Counted from the first letter of the stretch, positions 34,156 through 41,912 are shown. The stretch is DNA of 44,931 nt from Planctomycetota bacterium (GCA_020848275.1 JADLAK010000001.1:1-44931); one strand, 5' to 3'. A program made the numbers and translations. Notes: generated by a model from the letters alone, not told the origin.

Positions 34156-34557
34156 ATGACCGGCGCCGCGGACTTCGTCGATGCGTTTCTGGATTCGACC
34201 TACCTCAAGCTTGATGAGGGCGCGCTGGCGTTCATTTTCACGAAAGAGCGCGTCAAGCAGGCGCAAGCCCTGCCTCTCGAGAAAGCCAAGGCGCTGGTCG
34301 CCGCCAACCGCGACGAATTAGCCAAAATTTATTCGGGCGTCGCGCGGCGCATCCTCAAAGACGCGTTTTACATGAACCTGTTTGTCGAGCTGGCGGAACT
34401 GCCCGACGACATCGCGTTCGCGTTCATGAACCTGTGCCTGCGCCGCGTTGAAGACGAGCAGGTCGAGGCCGCCCGGCGCGAAGTGGTGTCGAAAATCGCC
34501 GCCCAGCGCAAAAAAGCGCCCCCGCCCATGGACGATGACCATGGAAAAAAACACTAG
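34156..34557 (+). CDS. Small helical protein, unknown
   Basis: This soluble protein of about 133 residues is mostly helical (TKERVKQAQALPLEKAKALV, VARRILKDAFYMNLFVELAE) with a Lys-rich disordered end. No family is recognised. The start could be the GTG at 34132 or the ATG at 34156; neither has a good ribosome-binding site. The 3' end overlaps the next gene by 17 bases, so the two are likely coupled. Confidence 0.65.
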   Translation: MTGAADFVDAFLDSTYLKLDEGALAFIFTKERVKQAQALPLEKAKALVAANRDELAKIYSGVARRILKDAFYMNLFVELAELPDDIAFAFMNLCLRRVEDEQVEAARREVVSKIAAQRKKAPPPMDDDHGKKH

Positions 34558-34915
34558 CCAGCCATCGCCGCCCCAAACCTACGTCCCGCCCGCGCCGACG
34601 CGGACCGACCAGGTCACCGGCAAACTGAACAACATCCTCGACGTCGTGAACTGGCTCAAAGGTTTAATCTGCGTCTGGTTTCTTCGCGTAGCGTGGTTTC
34701 CCTGCCTGTGCTGGGGGCTCTACGACCTGTACATGCTTTTCACCGCCGGCGAGGCCGGCGCATCGCACCGCGGCCGCGAATCGGATGCAAGCATCCGCAT
34801 CACTGTCGGCGTCATCTTGGGCCTGTGCTGGTTCTTCCTCGCGCGGCGCTGGGGCCGATGGACACTCAATCGCGGCGGCATCCTCGAAACGCCACCCTGG
34901 AAACGAACTACTTGA
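34541..34915 (+). CDS. Small membrane protein, unknown
   Basis: This protein of about 124 residues has a Pro-rich cytoplasmic N-terminus (QPSPPQTYVPPAPTRTDQ), two hydrophobic segments (VVNWLKGLICVWFLRVAWFP with the following WGLYDLYMLF, and ITVGVILGLCWFFLARRW) and a basic C-terminus. It overlaps the end of the previous gene. The upstream in-frame start would read the same bases as that gene, so the ATG at 34541 (or 34535) is preferred. Function is unknown. Confidence 0.6.
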   Translation: MEKNTSQPSPPQTYVPPAPTRTDQVTGKLNNILDVVNWLKGLICVWFLRVAWFPCLCWGLYDLYMLFTAGEAGASHRGRESDASIRITVGVILGLCWFFLARRWGRWTLNRGGILETPPWKRTT

Positions 34916-34989
34916 GCCACGAATCGACACGAATTTTCACGAATTCAATTTGTGCTTTTATTCGTGGTGATTCGTGTTCATTCGTGGCT
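34915..34989. repeat. ATTCGTG-word dyad upstream of metH
   Basis: The left arm at 34915-34944 (AGCCACGAATCGACACGAAT...) and the right arm at 34960-34989 (ATTCGTGGTGATTCGTGTTC...) are inverted 30-base arms, each of three 10-base words. About 24 of 30 positions pair. It lies 38 bases before metH and after the end of the small membrane gene. Confidence 0.8.
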
Positions 34990-35027
34990 GGTAGGCTTTT
35001 GCCGTTTCTTGGTGTACAACTAACGCC

Positions 35028-37727
35028 ATGAACGCCCGCAAACAGCGCCTGTTCAAAGCCTTTGCCGAACGCGCCCTCATTATTGACGGCGCGATGGGCA
35101 CGGAGTTGCAGGCGCGCGGCCTGCCCTCCGGCGGCCTGCCGGAAAGCTTCGTACTCGACCACGGCGACAAACTGCGCCAGATCCACGAGGATTATCTCGC
35201 TGCCGGCGCCGACATCGTGCTGACCAACACATTCGGCGCCACACGCTACCGCCTCGAAGAATATCCGGGCATGAAGGAACGGGTCGCCGAGATTAACGAG
35301 AAGGCGGTCGCGATTGCGCGCGCGGCCACCAGGGGCGACCCGACGAAATTCGTCGCGGGCGACATCGGCCCCAGCGGCCTTGTGCTCGAGCCCATGGGCG
35401 AAGCGAAGTTCGAATACGTCTACGACCTGTTCAAGGAACAAGCGCGCGCTCTCGCCAAAGCCGGGGCCGACCTGATCGTGATCGAAACGATCATGGACAT
35501 CCGCGAGCTCAAGGCCGCCGTCATCGCCACGCGCGAGGTCTACGACGGGCCGATCTTCGCCTCGATGTTCTACCAGGAAGGCGCCCGCACCATGACCGGC
35601 ACCGACCCCGTCACGCATCTAACGGTCGCGCTGGCTTGCGGCGCCGACGGCGTCGGCGCGAATTGCTCCATGGGCCCTGAAGGGTTGATTCCCGTGCTGG
35701 CAGAGATGGCGTCGAATTCATCCTGTCCGCTGCTGGTTGAGCCCAATGCCGGCTTGCCCGCGCTGGTACAGGGCAAAACCGTGTTCCCGGGCTCGCCCGA
35801 GTACATGGCCGAATACGCGATCGAGTTCGCGAAAATCGGCGTCAATATCATCGGCGGCTGCTGCGGGACCAACCCGCGGCACATCAAGGCCATTGCCGAC
35901 AGCGTGCGCGGCATGAAGCTGCCCAAGCGCGACGAACCCGACGAATCGCGCCTTTGTTCGCGCTGGCAGACCGTGCGCATCGGCAGCCAGCACGCCGTCG
36001 CGGTCGTGGGCGAACGTATCAACCCGACCAACCGCAAGAAACTAGCGCAGAGCATTAAAGACCTCGACCCGAAGGTGATCACCAAAGACGCCGAGAACCA
36101 GGTCAACGCCGGCGCGCTGATTCTCGACTGCAACGTCGGCGTGCCGATGATCGACGAGCCCGCGGCGATGCGCTGGGCCGTTCGCGCGTTGCAGGGTGTT
36201 ATTAAATGCCCGCTGAGCATTGATAGCCCCAACGTGACGGCGCTCGAGTACGGTTTGATCGAGTGCGAAGGCCGCCCGCTGATTAACTCGATCACCGCCG
36301 AAGAAGGCCGCTTGGACCCGGTGCCCGTGATCGCAAAATACGGCGGCGCGGTGATCGCGCTGCTGGTCGATGACGACGGCATCCCGGCCGATGTCGCGGG
36401 CCGCCGCCGCGTCTGTATGAAAATTCTCGAGTGCACCGACAAGTACGGCATTCCCCGCCGCGACGTTTACGTGGATTGCCTGACACTGCCGATTTCGGCC
36501 GAGCCGCAACAGGCCAAGAACACCATGCGCGCGATCATGGAGCTTAAACGGGAATTTGGCGTGCGCAGCGTGTTGGGCGTCTCGAACATCAGCTTTGGCA
36601 TGCCGATGCGCGAGATGCTCACGGGCCACTTCCTGAGCATGGCGTTGAGTTACGGCCTGGACCTGCCGATTATCAATCCTCTGGCCGAGGAAACCCGCCG
36701 CGCTGTCGATTCCGCCAACCTGCTGCTGGGCAAAGACAAGCAGGGCATGACGTTCACGACCAAGTACGCGGCGCTCGAAAAGCAGGAGCGCGAAACGGCT
36801 TTAACAGAGCGCGAAGCGTCAGCCAGCAAGGGTAAGGTGTCGGGTAATGGGTCTCTGGTATCAGGTAAAAAATCCGATACCCAAAACCCGAAACCTGATA
36901 CCTCGGGTGCAAAGCAACCTAAACCAACGCAAAACCTCAACGAAGTCATGCGCGACGCCGAGCAACTGATCGGCATCCCGCTGCCCAAGGGCGCTACGAC
37001 CGCACATAAAGGCCCGCCGCCGCTCAATCGCAAGAACGAGCTCGCGGGCAAGGGCAACCCGCCCTATGTCGAGACCGGCGACAAACTGGGCAATGAAATC
37101 GCCGCGTCCGTGATCGACGGCGACGACAGCATCATCGCCGGCCTGTGCAACGAAGCCATCAAAGGCGGCATGACGCCGCTGGACGTAAACAATAAGTTCC
37201 TGATCGCGGGCATGGGCGAAGTCGGCCGGCGCTTTGCGCTACGTGAATACTTCCTGCCGCAAGTCATGCGCAGCGCCAACGCCATGAAGGCCGCGTTTAC
37301 CGTGCTGAAGGAAGAAATGAAGAAGCACGCGGGCAGCAGCAAGCCGCGCGGCACCATGGTGATTGCGACGGTCAAAGGCGACGTCCACGACATCGGCAAA
37401 AACATCGTGATCGCGGTGCTCGAGAATTACGGCTATCGCATGATTGACCTGGGCAAGAACGTGCCCACGGACGCGATTGTCAAAGCAGCCGTGGACAACA
37501 ACGCCGACATCGTCGGCCTGTCGGCCCTGATGACCACGACCATGACACGTATGCCCGAAGTGATCAAACAATTGCGCGACGCGAAGTGGTACGGCCCCGT
37601 GGTCATCGGCGGCGCGGTCACGAGCGTTGAGTACGCGCGCGAAATCAATGCCGCGGCGCACGCCGAAGACGCGATTGCGGCGGTCAAGGTCGCCAACGAC
37701 CTGCTGGTGAAGTTCCAGAAGGCGTAG
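35028..37727 (+). CDS. metH: Cobalamin-dependent methionine synthase lacking the activation domain
   Basis: This 899-residue enzyme transfers a methyl group from methyl-tetrahydrofolate to homocysteine through B12. The homocysteine domain (about 1-310) has its zinc cysteines at about 213 (GANCSMG) and 278-279 (GGCCGT). The pterin-binding domain (about 325-595) begins VVGERINPTNRKKL. The B12 module (about 635-895) has the cap helices and the cobalt-ligand motif GDVHDIGKN near residue 785. The usual C-terminal AdoMet reactivation domain of roughly 300 residues is absent. A linker at about 602-626 (VSGNGSLVSGKKSDT...) is encoded by intergenic-type repeat DNA. No ribosome-binding site is clear, and no cobalamin or SAM riboswitch is visible upstream. 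Confidence 0.95.
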   Translation: MNARKQRLFKAFAERALIIDGAMGTELQARGLPSGGLPESFVLDHGDKLRQIHEDYLAAGADIVLTNTFGATRYRLEEYPGMKERVAEINEKAVAIARAATRGDPTKFVAGDIGPSGLVLEPMGEAKFEYVYDLFKEQARALAKAGADLIVIETIMDIRELKAAVIATREVYDGPIFASMFYQEGARTMTGTDPVTHLTVALACGADGVGANCSMGPEGLIPVLAEMASNSSCPLLVEPNAGLPALVQGKTVFPGSPEYMAEYAIEFAKIGVNIIGGCCGTNPRHIKAIADSVRGMKLPKRDEPDESRLCSRWQTVRIGSQHAVAVVGERINPTNRKKLAQSIKDLDPKVITKDAENQVNAGALILDCNVGVPMIDEPAAMRWAVRALQGVIKCPLSIDSPNVTALEYGLIECEGRPLINSITAEEGRLDPVPVIAKYGGAVIALLVDDDGIPADVAGRRRVCMKILECTDKYGIPRRDVYVDCLTLPISAEPQQAKNTMRAIMELKREFGVRSVLGVSNISFGMPMREMLTGHFLSMALSYGLDLPIINPLAEETRRAVDSANLLLGKDKQGMTFTTKYAALEKQERETALTEREASASKGKVSGNGSLVSGKKSDTQNPKPDTSGAKQPKPTQNLNEVMRDAEQLIGIPLPKGATTAHKGPPPLNRKNELAGKGNPPYVETGDKLGNEIAASVIDGDDSIIAGLCNEAIKGGMTPLDVNNKFLIAGMGEVGRRFALREYFLPQVMRSANAMKAAFTVLKEEMKKHAGSSKPRGTMVIATVKGDVHDIGKNIVIAVLENYGYRMIDLGKNVPTDAIVKAAVDNNADIVGLSALMTTTMTRMPEVIKQLRDAKWYGPVVIGGAVTSVEYAREINAAAHAEDAIAAVKVANDLLVKFQKA
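36831..36906. repeat. In-frame short-repeat dyad inside metH
   Basis: Arms of degenerate GGTATCAGG/GGGTATC words face each other. The perfect core is GGTATCAGGT (36857-36866) with ACCTGATACC (36893-36902), flanked by CGGGTAATGGGT and ACCCAAAACCCG. The reading frame stays open and encodes a Ser/Gly/Lys linker between domains. Confidence 0.75.
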
Positions 37728-37808
37728 GTGGCAGGGGCGTCCTCGTCCCTGCGAACTGCCCCAGGCGAACGTCAACGAACCTTCACAGGGGCCGGCGGCC
37801 CCAGCCAC
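37728..37808. repeat. GTGGCTGGGGCC dyad family, divergent copy
   Basis: It begins GTGGCAGGGGCGTCCTCGTC and ends GGGGCCGGCGGCCCCAGCCA. It shares ends and layout with the copies at 14846 and 39542. It lies between metH and the toxin-antitoxin genes and may terminate metH. Confidence 0.6.
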
Positions 37809-37819
37809 AATTGACCCCG

Positions 37820-37847
37820 TTGCCACAATGGATACACGCCGTATAAT
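37820..37847 (+). promoter_or_regulatory. Candidate sigma-70 promoter of the toxin-antitoxin operon
   Basis: TTGCCA (37820-37825), a 16-base spacer and a perfect TATAAT (37842-37847). The predicted start near 37854 would leave a leader of about 12 bases, beginning at the GGAGGAA ribosome-binding site (37854-37860). Confidence 0.5.
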
Positions 37848-37865
37848 GGCGCTGGAGGAAAGATC

Positions 37866-38090
37866 ATGGTTAAAACCCTGACCAAACACGGCAACAGCTG
37901 GGCGCTGATCATCGACAAGGCCATTCTTGACTTGCTCAAGATCGACCCGGACACGCCACTGGAAGTCTCGACCGACGGCGAATGCCTCGTGGCCCGCAAG
38001 GCGGCGAACAAGCAACAGTCGGCCAAGGTCGCCAAGGCCATACGCAAAGCTTCAAAACACTTTGGGCCCCTGCTGAAGCGGTTGGCATAG
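37866..38090 (+). CDS. AbrB/MazE-type antitoxin
   Basis: This 74-residue DNA-binding protein has a swapped-hairpin AbrB/MazE fold. The N-terminus VKTLTKHGNSWALIIDKAIL and LKIDPDTPLEVSTDGECLV are typical of the family. A basic helical tail (KVAKAIRKASKHFGPLLKRL) would bind and neutralise the toxin. A strong GGAGGAA precedes the ATG at 37866. The toxin gene starts one base after its stop, so they are co-translated. Antitoxins of this fold usually repress their own operon. Confidence 0.88.
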   Translation: MVKTLTKHGNSWALIIDKAILDLLKIDPDTPLEVSTDGECLVARKAANKQQSAKVAKAIRKASKHFGPLLKRLA

Positions 38091-38091
38091 C

Positions 38092-38484
38092 ATGTACTTC
38101 CTTACCATCGACGACGTCATGGCAATTCACACCGAAGTGCTGGCCACTTACGGCGGCTCTGAGGGCGTGCGCGATCAGGGATTGTTGATATCGGCGCTCA
38201 CTACGCCGCAGGCAACCTTCGGCGGCGACTACCTGCATCCAACCATTTACGACAAGGCCGCCGCGTACCTGTTTCATCTGGCGCGCAACCACGCGTTCAT
38301 CGACGGCAACAAGCGCACCGCGTGGCAAGCGGCCGTTGTGTTTCTGGAACTCAACGACGTGGATCTTGCTGTTGATTACGACCTCGACGAAATCGAATGC
38401 TTCGTCATCGATGCGGCGACAGGGAAGCTCGACAAGGCTGAAATCGCGACCTATTTGCGCAAGCTCTTCGGCCGCGCGGCGTGA
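38092..38484 (+). CDS. Doc-type (Fic fold) toxin
   Basis: This 130-residue Death-on-curing family toxin carries the Fic signature HAFIDGNKRTA at residues 67-77. Doc proteins phosphorylate elongation factor Tu and stop translation; the catalytic His67 and the following Asn/Lys/Arg are intact. The N-terminus (LTIDDVMAIHTEVL) and RDQGLLISALTTPQATFGG are typical of Doc. Length is normal. It follows the antitoxin by one base. The usual Doc partner is a Phd/YefM protein, here replaced by an AbrB-type antitoxin. A degenerate repeat arm follows the stop. Confidence 0.93.
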   Translation: MYFLTIDDVMAIHTEVLATYGGSEGVRDQGLLISALTTPQATFGGDYLHPTIYDKAAAYLFHLARNHAFIDGNKRTAWQAAVVFLELNDVDLAVDYDLDEIECFVIDAATGKLDKAEIATYLRKLFGRAA

Positions 38485-38490
38485 ATCGCC

Positions 38491-38525
38491 ATTATCTGTG
38501 TTGATCTGTGTTCATCTGTGGCTAA
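38491..38525. repeat. Single ATCTGTG-word arm
   Basis: ATTATCTGTGTTGATCTGTG followed by TTCATCTGTGGCTAAA: three 10-base words with the word ATCTGTG. It is the reverse complement type of the arm at 27459-27492. Confidence 0.7.
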
Positions 38526-38555
38526 ATAGACTTGGTCTCACGAAGGAGCCCCAAA

Positions 38556-38840
38556 GTGTCCGATCTCGTTTTCAAAGTCAAAACCACCAAGATCACCACG
38601 CTTACGCCGGGCAATAAGTTCCTCAACATCGACCTCGACGTCAGCTACGCCGAATTCCTGAGCATGACCAAGCAACTGCAGCCGCCGTTCAAGGCGAAGT
38701 TCGAAATTCCCGGCGGCAAGACCTTTGAGAGTTCGGTGGGCATCGGCAAAGGCGTCGCCGCTATGGCCGACGCGCGCATCACACTTCGCAACTTCGAGGG
38801 TGAATTGCCCACGGGCACCATCGTCACGCTGCTCGAATAA
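38556..38840 (+). CDS. Small beta-rich protein, unknown
   Basis: This 94-residue soluble protein has no signal peptide. Beta strands alternate with short loops (FKVKTTKITTLTPGNKFLNI, KFEIPGGKTFESSVGIGKG, ITLRNFEGELPTGTIVTLLE). I do not recognise it. The GTG at 38556 is supported by AAGGAG seven bases upstream; an in-frame TTG at 38532 is less likely. It converges with the next gene through a run of four hairpins. Confidence 0.7.
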   Translation: MSDLVFKVKTTKITTLTPGNKFLNIDLDVSYAEFLSMTKQLQPPFKAKFEIPGGKTFESSVGIGKGVAAMADARITLRNFEGELPTGTIVTLLE

Positions 38841-38846
38841 AGTGTT

Positions 38847-38937
38847 TGGGGTTTCCAAACCCCAGTGTCATGCGGCGTTGCCGCATGACACAAGCGAGCC
38901 AAAAGGCTTGCTACCGCTGCGGTTAGGAAACCGCAGC
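38847..38937. repeat. Four consecutive hairpins
   Basis: Four stem-loops are packed end to end between convergent genes: TGGGGTTT/AAACCCCA (38847-38864), GTGTCATGCGGC/GCCGCATGACAC with a three-base loop (38865-38891), AGCGAGCC/GGCTTGCT (38893-38912, one G-U), and GCTGCGGTT/AACCGCAGC (38916-38937). Each has a different sequence. Confidence 0.85.
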
Positions 38938-38943
38938 CACTAA

Positions 38944-39519
38944 CTACCGGTACTCGATGTTCACCGGCATCGCCGACAGCCGCCGATAGGTGCGCTGGCG
39001 CGCCTTCACCGGCCACCATTCGTACAGCAGGATTTCGACGGGACGCCACATCGCCACCCAGCCAATGATGATGATCGCCTCGCCCGCAAGGTGAAATTCG
39101 TGCTGCGCCGCGCTTTCGCCCGCCCGGGCCATCAATTCTCTGATCAACATGCACGCGCCCAGCACCGCGATGCCGATGATCAAGTTGATGCGGCCGCGGC
39201 GCATCAGGTCCTTGAACTCGCGCCCGGCCATGTCGGCCTTGTACTCGAAGAATCGCTTGATCGCGGGCTGCACAAATTTCTCCGGCTCGCGCTTGCGCTG
39301 GTCCTCGGGAAGGTCGATCTGCAACCGCAGGTTGGCGTCGCGAGGAATTTCGCGGGCCCAACTGGTGATGAACTCCTCCGCATCAAGGTCGAGGTCGCGC
39401 TCCTCGATCGGCGCGGGGTCCATCTGGTCGAATAACTCGTCGATGTTGTGGAAGCGCACCTCGACACGCCCCTGGTGTGCGGCGGCCTTCAGTTCCTTGG
39501 CGGTCGGTTCGGTGGACAT
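38944..39519 (-). CDS. Two-helix membrane protein, unknown
   Basis: This 191-residue protein has a soluble N-terminal part rich in acidic residues (FHNIDELFDQMDPAPIEERD, IDLPEDQRKREPEKFVQPAI). Two hydrophobic helices follow (INLIIGIAVLGACMLIRELM and AGEAIIIIGWVAMW), then a basic end (VKARQRTYRRLSAMPVNIEY). I recall widely spread uncharacterised proteins of this layout but cannot name a family. The ATG at 39519 is chosen; an upstream in-frame start would translate the adjacent hairpin repeat. Confidence 0.75.
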   Translation of the reverse strand: MSTEPTAKELKAAAHQGRVEVRFHNIDELFDQMDPAPIEERDLDLDAEEFITSWAREIPRDANLRLQIDLPEDQRKREPEKFVQPAIKRFFEYKADMAGREFKDLMRRGRINLIIGIAVLGACMLIRELMARAGESAAQHEFHLAGEAIIIIGWVAMWRPVEILLYEWWPVKARQRTYRRLSAMPVNIEYR

Positions 39520-39541
39520 AGGGGATGGTAGCAAGAACCAT

Positions 39542-39612
39542 GTGGCTGGAGCCTCCCGGCCCCGGCACGGTAGCCAACCAGCATTCGACTGGGGCCGGGA
39601 GGCCCCAGCCAC
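39542..39612. repeat. GTGGCTGGGGCC dyad family, copy 2
   Basis: The copy begins GTGGCTGGAGCCTCCCGGCC and ends CCGGGAGGCCCCAGCCAC. It shares ends, inner hairpins and the CCAACCA spacer with the copy at 14846-14920. It lies between the membrane protein gene and ychF. Confidence 0.75.
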
Positions 39613-39613
39613 A

Positions 39614-40717
39614 TCACACATTAAACCGGAACAACAGCACGTCGCCGTCGGCGACGACGTACTCTTTGCCTTCGGTGCGCATCTTGCCCTTGGCCTTGGC
39701 GCCCTGTTCGCCGTTGAACTGGTCGAAGTCGGCGTAAGCGATGGTCTCGGCGCTGATGAAACCGCGCTCGAAATCGCTGTGGATTTTGCCGGCCGCCTTG
39801 GGAGCGGTGTCGCCGGCATGGATCGTCCAGGCGCGGACTTCCTTGACGCCGGCGGTGAAATACGTGCGCAGGCCCAGAAGCGTGTACCCGGCTCGAATCA
39901 AATCATCCAGCCCCGAACGCGTTAAACCCAGGCCCTCGAGGAAATCCTTGCGCTCGACTGCAGGCAGCAGCGCAATTTCAGCCTCGATCTTGCCGCTGAT
40001 GATCACGCAAGGCGCGCCTTCGCCCGCCGCATGCTTAATAACCGCGTCGCTATATTTATTTCCCTTCGGAAGATCCGCTTCTCCCACGTTGGCGACATAC
40101 ATGACCTTCTTGGCCGTCAACATGCGCATGTCTTCAATCCACGACAATTCCTCTTCGTTCATCGGGAAGTGCCGCGCGCCCTTGCCCTTGTCCATGTGCG
40201 CCTTGAGCTTGGTGAAGAACTCGATCTGCACCGGCGTCTTCTTGTCGGCGGTGCCCGAGCGCACCGACGCCGCAAGCTTGGCAATTTTCGCGTCGACTTG
40301 TTCAAGGTCCTTCAGCGCAAGTTCGGTCTCTATGACCTCGATGTCGCGCAGCGGATCCACCGTGCCCGACACGTGAATAACGTCCGGGTCCTCAAAGCAG
40401 CGCACGACCTGCGCAATCGCCTCGACGTCGCGGATATGAGTAAGGAACTTGTTGCCCAGGCCTTCGCCGGTGGCGGCGCCTTTGACCAGCCCGGCGATAT
40501 CGACGAACTGCATCATTGCCGGGATGGTCTTGACGGGTTTGACCAGTGCAACCAGCCGGTCCAGGCGCGGGTCGGGCACCGGCACCATGCCGACGTTGGG
40601 CTCGATGGTGCAAAACGGGTAGTTGGCCGCGGCGGCCTGTTCACTGGCCGTAATCGCGTTGAAGAGGGTGCTCTTGCCGACGTTAGGCAGGCCTACGATG
40701 CCGCATTTAAAACCCAT
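39614..40717 (-). CDS. ychF: Obg-family ATPase YchF
   Basis: This 367-residue P-loop protein is linked to ribosome function and stress response. The Walker A GLPNVGKST is at residues 9-17. The nucleotide-specificity motif reads ANVGE (NxxE rather than NKxD), as in YchF proteins that prefer ATP. The central coiled coil and the C-terminal TGS domain (FFTAGVKEVRAWTIHAG, EYVVADGDVLLFRFNV) are complete. Length is standard. A short-repeat dyad separates it from dnaN, so it probably has its own promoter. Confidence 0.96.
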   Translation of the reverse strand: MGFKCGIVGLPNVGKSTLFNAITASEQAAAANYPFCTIEPNVGMVPVPDPRLDRLVALVKPVKTIPAMMQFVDIAGLVKGAATGEGLGNKFLTHIRDVEAIAQVVRCFEDPDVIHVSGTVDPLRDIEVIETELALKDLEQVDAKIAKLAASVRSGTADKKTPVQIEFFTKLKAHMDKGKGARHFPMNEEELSWIEDMRMLTAKKVMYVANVGEADLPKGNKYSDAVIKHAAGEGAPCVIISGKIEAEIALLPAVERKDFLEGLGLTRSGLDDLIRAGYTLLGLRTYFTAGVKEVRAWTIHAGDTAPKAAGKIHSDFERGFISAETIAYADFDQFNGEQGAKAKGKMRTEGKEYVVADGDVLLFRFNV

Positions 40718-40723
40718 AGGAAG

Positions 40724-40810
40724 CGTGCTCCGTGTGTCGTGCTACGTGTTACGGGAAAACCGTCGCAAACTCAACGGCGACGTAACACGAGACACGTAGC
40801 ACGCGACACG
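40724..40810. repeat. CGTGCTACGTG-word dyad between ychF and dnaN
   Basis: Two 30-base arms, 40724-40753 (CGTGCTCCGTGTGTCGTGCT...) and 40781-40810 (CGTAACACGAGACACGTAGC...), are inverted with a 27-base loop. They match at most positions and consist of 7-9-base degenerate words. Confidence 0.8.
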
Positions 40811-40814
40811 ATCT

Positions 40815-41912
40815 TTAGATGTCGATCGGCATCACGAGGTAGTAGAACTTCGCGCGGTCGCCGGCGTGCATGACCGCGCCGGTTTCCTTGTCCTTGAACT
40901 CGATCGTGACTTTTTCGGCGTCGATGCCGTCGAGCCCCTGCAGCAGGTATTGCGGGTCGAAGCCGATCGCGGTCTCGGGGCCCTTGTACTCGATTTCGGC
41001 GTTGACCTCGGCCTGGCCGTGGGCGGGCGCCTTGGAGCGAATGGTTAGTTCGCCGGTCTTGATTTCGAGTTTGACCGCCTGGCTCTCGACCGACGTCAGG
41101 TGTTTGGCGCGGTTGAGCGCGCTGCGGAATTCTTCGGTCGCGATCGTGAACGTTTTGTCGAGGTCTTTTGGGATCACGCTGCGGTAATCCGGGAACTGGC
41201 CTTCGACCAACTGCGTGCTGACTTCCGTCCCGGCGATGTTGGCGACAAGCCGCGTCTCGGAAATGCCGAGCTGGATGTCTTCCTCGGCGGCGCCGATAAC
41301 CTTCGTGATCAAATTGTAGCCCTTGGTCGGCACGATCACCTGGAACTTCACTTCCTTGCCCTTGGCGGCGACTTTCACAAATCCCAGCCGGCGGCCGTCC
41401 GTGCCGCAGAATTCGAGGCTATTTTTGCCCGGTTCGAGCAAGACGCCGTTGAGCGCGTAGCGGCCTTTTTCCTGCGCGACGCTGCGGCCGACCTTGCGGA
41501 TCGCGTCGTTGAAGTCTTTACCCTTCATCGTGACGTTGGTATCGCCGGCTTTCTCCGGCAGTTTGGGGAATTCTTCCGGGTCGGCGCTGGTGAGTTCAAA
41601 TTTGTCTCTGCCCGCCCGCAATTCGACCTTTCCCGCGTTGGCGACGATTTCAACCGTGTCGCTGCGGATGTCTTTCAGCAGGCCGGCCAGCAAACCCGCC
41701 TGCACAAGGCAGGTGCCGGGTTTCTTGACGTCGACTTCGGACAACTTCTTGCGCAGGCTGCACTCAAGATCCGTCGCCCGAAGCTCCAGGCTTCCCTTTT
41801 CAGCTACCAAGCAGACATTTTGGGTGACCGGGTTGGTCGAGCGCTGGTTGACCACGCTCGTTACCAGGTTCATGGCTTCGGCTAGTTGCTCTCGTGCTGT
41901 CGTTACATGCAT
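40815..41912 (-). CDS. dnaN: DNA polymerase III beta sliding clamp
   Basis: This 365-residue protein forms the ring that holds the replicative polymerase on DNA. Three clamp folds are visible, and the C-terminus YYLVMPIDI is typical. VEGQFPDYRSVIP is the conserved segment near the domain 2/3 boundary. The ATG at 41912 (MHVTTAREQL) has AAGG upstream; an in-frame TTG at 41930 is an alternative. It follows dnaA on the same strand, the classic order next to many bacterial origins. Confidence 0.95.
   Translation of the reverse strand: MHVTTAREQLAEAMNLVTSVVNQRSTNPVTQNVCLVAEKGSLELRATDLECSLRKKLSEVDVKKPGTCLVQAGLLAGLLKDIRSDTVEIVANAGKVELRAGRDKFELTSADPEEFPKLPEKAGDTNVTMKGKDFNDAIRKVGRSVAQEKGRYALNGVLLEPGKNSLEFCGTDGRRLGFVKVAAKGKEVKFQVIVPTKGYNLITKVIGAAEEDIQLGISETRLVANIAGTEVSTQLVEGQFPDYRSVIPKDLDKTFTIATEEFRSALNRAKHLTSVESQAVKLEIKTGELTIRSKAPAHGQAEVNAEIEYKGPETAIGFDPQYLLQGLDGIDAEKVTIEFKDKETGAVMHAGDRAKFYYLVMPIDI

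Noticed and set aside
34915..35027. Cobalamin or SAM riboswitch upstream of metH
   Set aside because: The short region is filled by the ATTCGTG-word dyad and lacks the conserved B12-box or SAM-box cores.
27459..38525. CRISPR array from the regularly spaced ATCTGTG words
   Set aside because: The words are about 10 bases apart with no unique spacers of normal length, and no cas genes are present.
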